Shown here in pieces: positions 13,207-15,690 of a stretch of 15,690 bases of DNA; position 1 is the stretch's first letter, and the number at the start of each line of letters is the position of its first letter. This stretch comes from Gemmatimonadota bacterium. GTDB taxonomy: Bacteria; Gemmatimonadota; Gemmatimonadetes; Gemmatimonadales; Gemmatimonadaceae. The stretch lies in NCBI GenBank assembly GCA_028287205.1, contig JAQBQC010000364.1, positions 1-15,690 of the forward strand, written 5' to 3'. The notes under the pieces were generated by a model, which did no database searches, was not told the origin of the DNA, and saw nothing but the letters and a program-made list of their open reading frames with translations. A program made the position numbers and the translations under genes.

Positions 13207-15690
13207 TCAGTCGTCCCCCGCCACAGAGGTTGCCGGGGTCGAACTGGCCGCGCCCTTCCGCTTGAACAATCCACGCTCACTCAGCATCCGTATCTCGGCG
13301 AAGAACGATGGAACGAAGAAGATCCCGACGGTCGTCGCGAAGAGCATTCCGAAGAAGACTCCCGTTCCGATCGAGTGTCGGCTCCCTGCGCCGGCACCGC
13401 TCGCGAGAAGCAGCGGAACGACGCCGAGAATGAATGCGAATGACGTCATGAGGATCGGGCGCAGTCGCTCGCGCGCCGCCTCGACAGCCGCCTCACGAAT
13501 CGAGAGTCCCTGCGCGCGCAGCTCGTTCGCGAATTCCACGATCAGAATCGCGTTCTTCGCGGCGAGCCCGACGACGACGATCAGTCCGACCTGGAAGTAG
13601 ATGTCGTTCGGCATGCGTCGTATCCACACGCCGAGCAGCGCACCGAGCAGTCCGAACGGAACTCCGAAGAGCACCGCGAACGGGATCGACCATGACTCGT
13701 ACAGCGCCGCCAGCACGAGGAACACCATGATGATGCCCATCGTGAACACGAGCGTGGCCGTTCCTCCCTGCACCTCCTCGTACGACTGCCCGCTGAACGC
13801 GTAGCCCATTCCGAGCGGTGCGTATTTGGTGTCGGCGAGATTGCGCACGGCCTTGAGCAGCTCTCCCGAGCTCTTCCCGGGTGCGGGCGCGCCGTTCACG
13901 ACGGCGGCCGTGAAGCCGTTGAAGCGCGTGACGATGTTCGGCGCCACCTTGAACTCCGTGGAGACCAGCGAGGAGACGGGAATCATCTGCCCGCTCGGAC
14001 CGCGCACGTAGAGCCGACCCACATCCTCCGGTCGCTCCCGGAACTGTGGTTGCGCCTCCGCCTGCACGCGGAACGTCTTGCCGTAGATGTTGAAGTCGTT
14101 GATGTACAGCGTCGACAACATCGCCTGCTGCGTCTGGAAGAGATCCGTGAGCGAGATGCCGAGCGACTTCACCTTTTCGCGGTCGACGTGCACGAACAGC
14201 TGCGGAAAGTTGACGTTGATGTTCGTGGACAATCCTCCGGATTCCGGAAGCTTGTTCGCGTCGGCCACGAACTCCTGCGAAAGTGCTGCGAATTTGTTGA
14301 CGTCGTTCACGCTGCGATCCTGCAGGTCCATCTCGAGTCCGGCCGTGACGCCGAGGCCCGGGATCTCCGGAAAATTGAACCCGAAGATGATCGCGTCCTT
14401 GATCTGCGAGAACGCGCCGTTGGCCCTGCCGAGGATGGCGTCGAGCTGTGTATCCGGCGTCTTGCGCTCGTCCCACGGCTTCAGTCCCGCGAATACCGTC
14501 GCGGAGCTCGTCTGCGCTGCGCCACCCTGCAGAAGGCTCAGTCCCGTGAGAGCCACCGTACGCGCAACTCCTGGCTGGGCCAGCAGGTATTTCTGGACCT
14601 GCGAGACTACCGCGTCGGTGCGCTGGCGCGAAGCGCCGGCCGGCAGCTCGATGGCGATCGCAAAGAAGCCCTTGTCCTCGGTGGGCAGGAAGCCGCCGGG
14701 AACGACGCGAACGAGCACGATCACGAGCGCCACGACCACGGCGAACGATGCGAACACCGCTCGCGGACTTCCAAGCATGCGCCCGAGCGCGCCGAGGTAA
14801 CCCGTCCGCGAGCTTTCGAACTTGCGATTGAACCAGGCAAATGGTCCGCTCGTCGGCGCATGGCCGCCTGGACGCAGCAGCACCGAACAGAGCGCCGGCG
14901 TGAGCGTCAGTGCGACTATGCCGGAGATCACCACCGACAGCACGATCGTCACCGCGAACTGCTTGTACATCTCCCCGGTGATACCGCCCACGAGGGCGAC
15001 GGGGATGAACACCGCGCACAGGACGGCGACGATGGCAATCAGCGCTCCGGTAACCTGCTTCATCGCCCTGTCGGCGGCCACGCGCGGAGTAACCTTCTCC
15101 TGCTCCATGATGCGCTCGACGTTCTCAATGACGACGATCGCGTCATCGACGACGATTCCGATCGCAAGGGTGAGTCCGAAGAGCGTCAGCAGATTGATCG
15201 TGAAGCCGAGCACCCACAGGCCGAAGAAAGTGCCGATGATCGAGACCGGCACGGCGAGCAGGGGGATGACCGTCGAGCGCCAGTTCTGCAGGAAGATGAA
15301 AACGACGAGCGTCACGAGCGCCATCGCGATCAGCAGCGTGTTCACGACCTCGTGGATCGACGTCGTGACGAATGGCGTGGTATCGAAGCCCACCTCGTGG
15401 TGCACGCCCGCGGGGAACGTCTTCTCGAGCTCCGCCATGCGCTTCACGTATGCGTTGCGCACGGCAAGCGCGTTGGCACCAGGACGGAGGTACACAATGA
15501 TCGGAGCTACCGGCATGTTGTTGTACATGCCGATGAGCCCGTAGTCGCGGCCGCCGAGGCGCACGGTGCCAACGTCCGAGACTCGCAACACCGAGCCATC
15601 GGGACGTGCACGGATGATGATGTTCTCGAACTCCTTCGGTGTGGAAAGTCGCCCAAGCGTAGTGACGGGAAGCGTGAGCTGCGTTCCAAC
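13207..15690 (-). CDS. RND efflux permease, HAE-1 (AcrB/MexB-like), 5' end cut by window edge
   Basis: 827 residues are visible and the frame continues to position 15690 without a start, so about 210-230 N-terminal residues are missing relative to the usual 1040-1060. Visible parts include the first porter-domain end, helices with GIVVDDAIVVIENVER (the Asp pair, visible residues 182-183, equal to AcrB D407/D408), GLAAKNAILIVEFA (K712, equal to K940) and RERLRPILMTSFAFILGVVP (R742, equal to R971). The proton-relay residues are thus intact and the pump should be working. It is an inner-membrane trimeric proton antiporter for drugs or other amphiphilic compounds. The outer-membrane factor gene follows after two bases. 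A membrane-fusion protein gene is expected upstream, outside the window. A cytoplasmic tail (GAASSTPATSVAGDD) ends the protein. Confidence 0.96.
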   Translation of the reverse strand, partial: VGTQLTLPVTTLGRLSTPKEFENIIIRARPDGSVLRVSDVGTVRLGGRDYGLIGMYNNMPVAPIIVYLRPGANALAVRNAYVKRMAELEKTFPAGVHHEVGFDTTPFVTTSIHEVVNTLLIAMALVTLVVFIFLQNWRSTVIPLLAVPVSIIGTFFGLWVLGFTINLLTLFGLTLAIGIVVDDAIVVIENVERIMEQEKVTPRVAADRAMKQVTGALIAIVAVLCAVFIPVALVGGITGEMYKQFAVTIVLSVVISGIVALTLTPALCSVLLRPGGHAPTSGPFAWFNRKFESSRTGYLGALGRMLGSPRAVFASFAVVVALVIVLVRVVPGGFLPTEDKGFFAIAIELPAGASRQRTDAVVSQVQKYLLAQPGVARTVALTGLSLLQGGAAQTSSATVFAGLKPWDERKTPDTQLDAILGRANGAFSQIKDAIIFGFNFPEIPGLGVTAGLEMDLQDRSVNDVNKFAALSQEFVADANKLPESGGLSTNINVNFPQLFVHVDREKVKSLGISLTDLFQTQQAMLSTLYINDFNIYGKTFRVQAEAQPQFRERPEDVGRLYVRGPSGQMIPVSSLVSTEFKVAPNIVTRFNGFTAAVVNGAPAPGKSSGELLKAVRNLADTKYAPLGMGYAFSGQSYEEVQGGTATLVFTMGIIMVFLVLAALYESWSIPFAVLFGVPFGLLGALLGVWIRRMPNDIYFQVGLIVVVGLAAKNAILIVEFANELRAQGLSIREAAVEAARERLRPILMTSFAFILGVVPLLLASGAGAGSRHSIGTGVFFGMLFATTVGIFFVPSFFAEIRMLSERGLFKRKGAASSTPATSVAGDD

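Noticed and set aside
13493..15019. Minus-strand frame of 508 codons inside the RND permease gene
   Set aside because: Same strand, shifted frame; Arg/Gly-rich nonsense, while the permease frame has all family motifs.
1..15690. CRISPR array, tRNA/rRNA, insertion sequence, integrase or phage genes
   Set aside because: No regularly spaced repeats, no tRNA-like cloverleaf noticed, and no transposase or integrase motifs in any plausible frame.

Overview
This is a high-GC, gene-dense window from a diderm (Gram-negative type) bacterium. It encodes lipoproteins with lipoboxes, an RND pump with its outer-membrane channel, and a probable outer-membrane beta-barrel. The style of the genes (Big_2/cupredoxin lipoproteins, LytS/LytTR pair, 4-base stop/start overlaps, high GC) would fit Gemmatimonadota or a similar soil phylum. 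That is an impression from the sequence, not a proven placement. No tRNA, rRNA, CRISPR array, insertion sequence or phage gene was seen.

Layout, left to right. (1) Positions 1-3483, minus strand: a tightly coupled four-gene operon of two transglutaminase-like proteins, a circularly permuted ATP-grasp protein and an alpha-E (DUF403) protein that runs off the left edge. Stops and starts overlap by 4, 4 and about 0 bases. This is a recurrent but biochemically poorly characterised cassette, predicted to build or attach a peptide. (2) Positions 3758-4588, plus strand: an exported protein made of two cupredoxin-like domains, each with a full His-Cys-His-Met set. It has no normal start codon; the best-placed start is ATC. 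(3) Positions 4592-6220, minus strand: a DHA2-type (14-helix) MFS drug exporter, perhaps preceded by a 16-residue leader ORF. (4) Positions 6377-9697, plus strand: a four-gene overlapping operon of a possible outer-membrane barrel, a DoxX-like membrane protein, a LytS-type histidine kinase and a LytTR response regulator. (5) Positions 9717-11540, minus strand: three tandem cupredoxin lipoproteins, two of which carry an N-terminal Big_2-like Ig domain. The region upstream of the first holds an 18-bp palindrome, a candidate promoter and two 12-bp direct repeats 21 bp apart. (6) Positions 11663-15690, minus strand: a NodT/OprM-type outer-membrane factor lipoprotein and an RND (HAE-1 type) permease that runs off the right edge. 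The membrane-fusion protein would be expected beyond the window.

Taken together, the window combines export (RND-OMF pump, MFS pump), envelope sensing (LytS/LytTR), five cupredoxin domains in four secreted proteins, and an ATP-grasp/transglutaminase peptide cassette. The less described parts are the double cupredoxin with its non-AUG start, the tandem cupredoxin lipoprotein array with its structured upstream region, and the transglutaminase/ATP-grasp/alpha-E operon.
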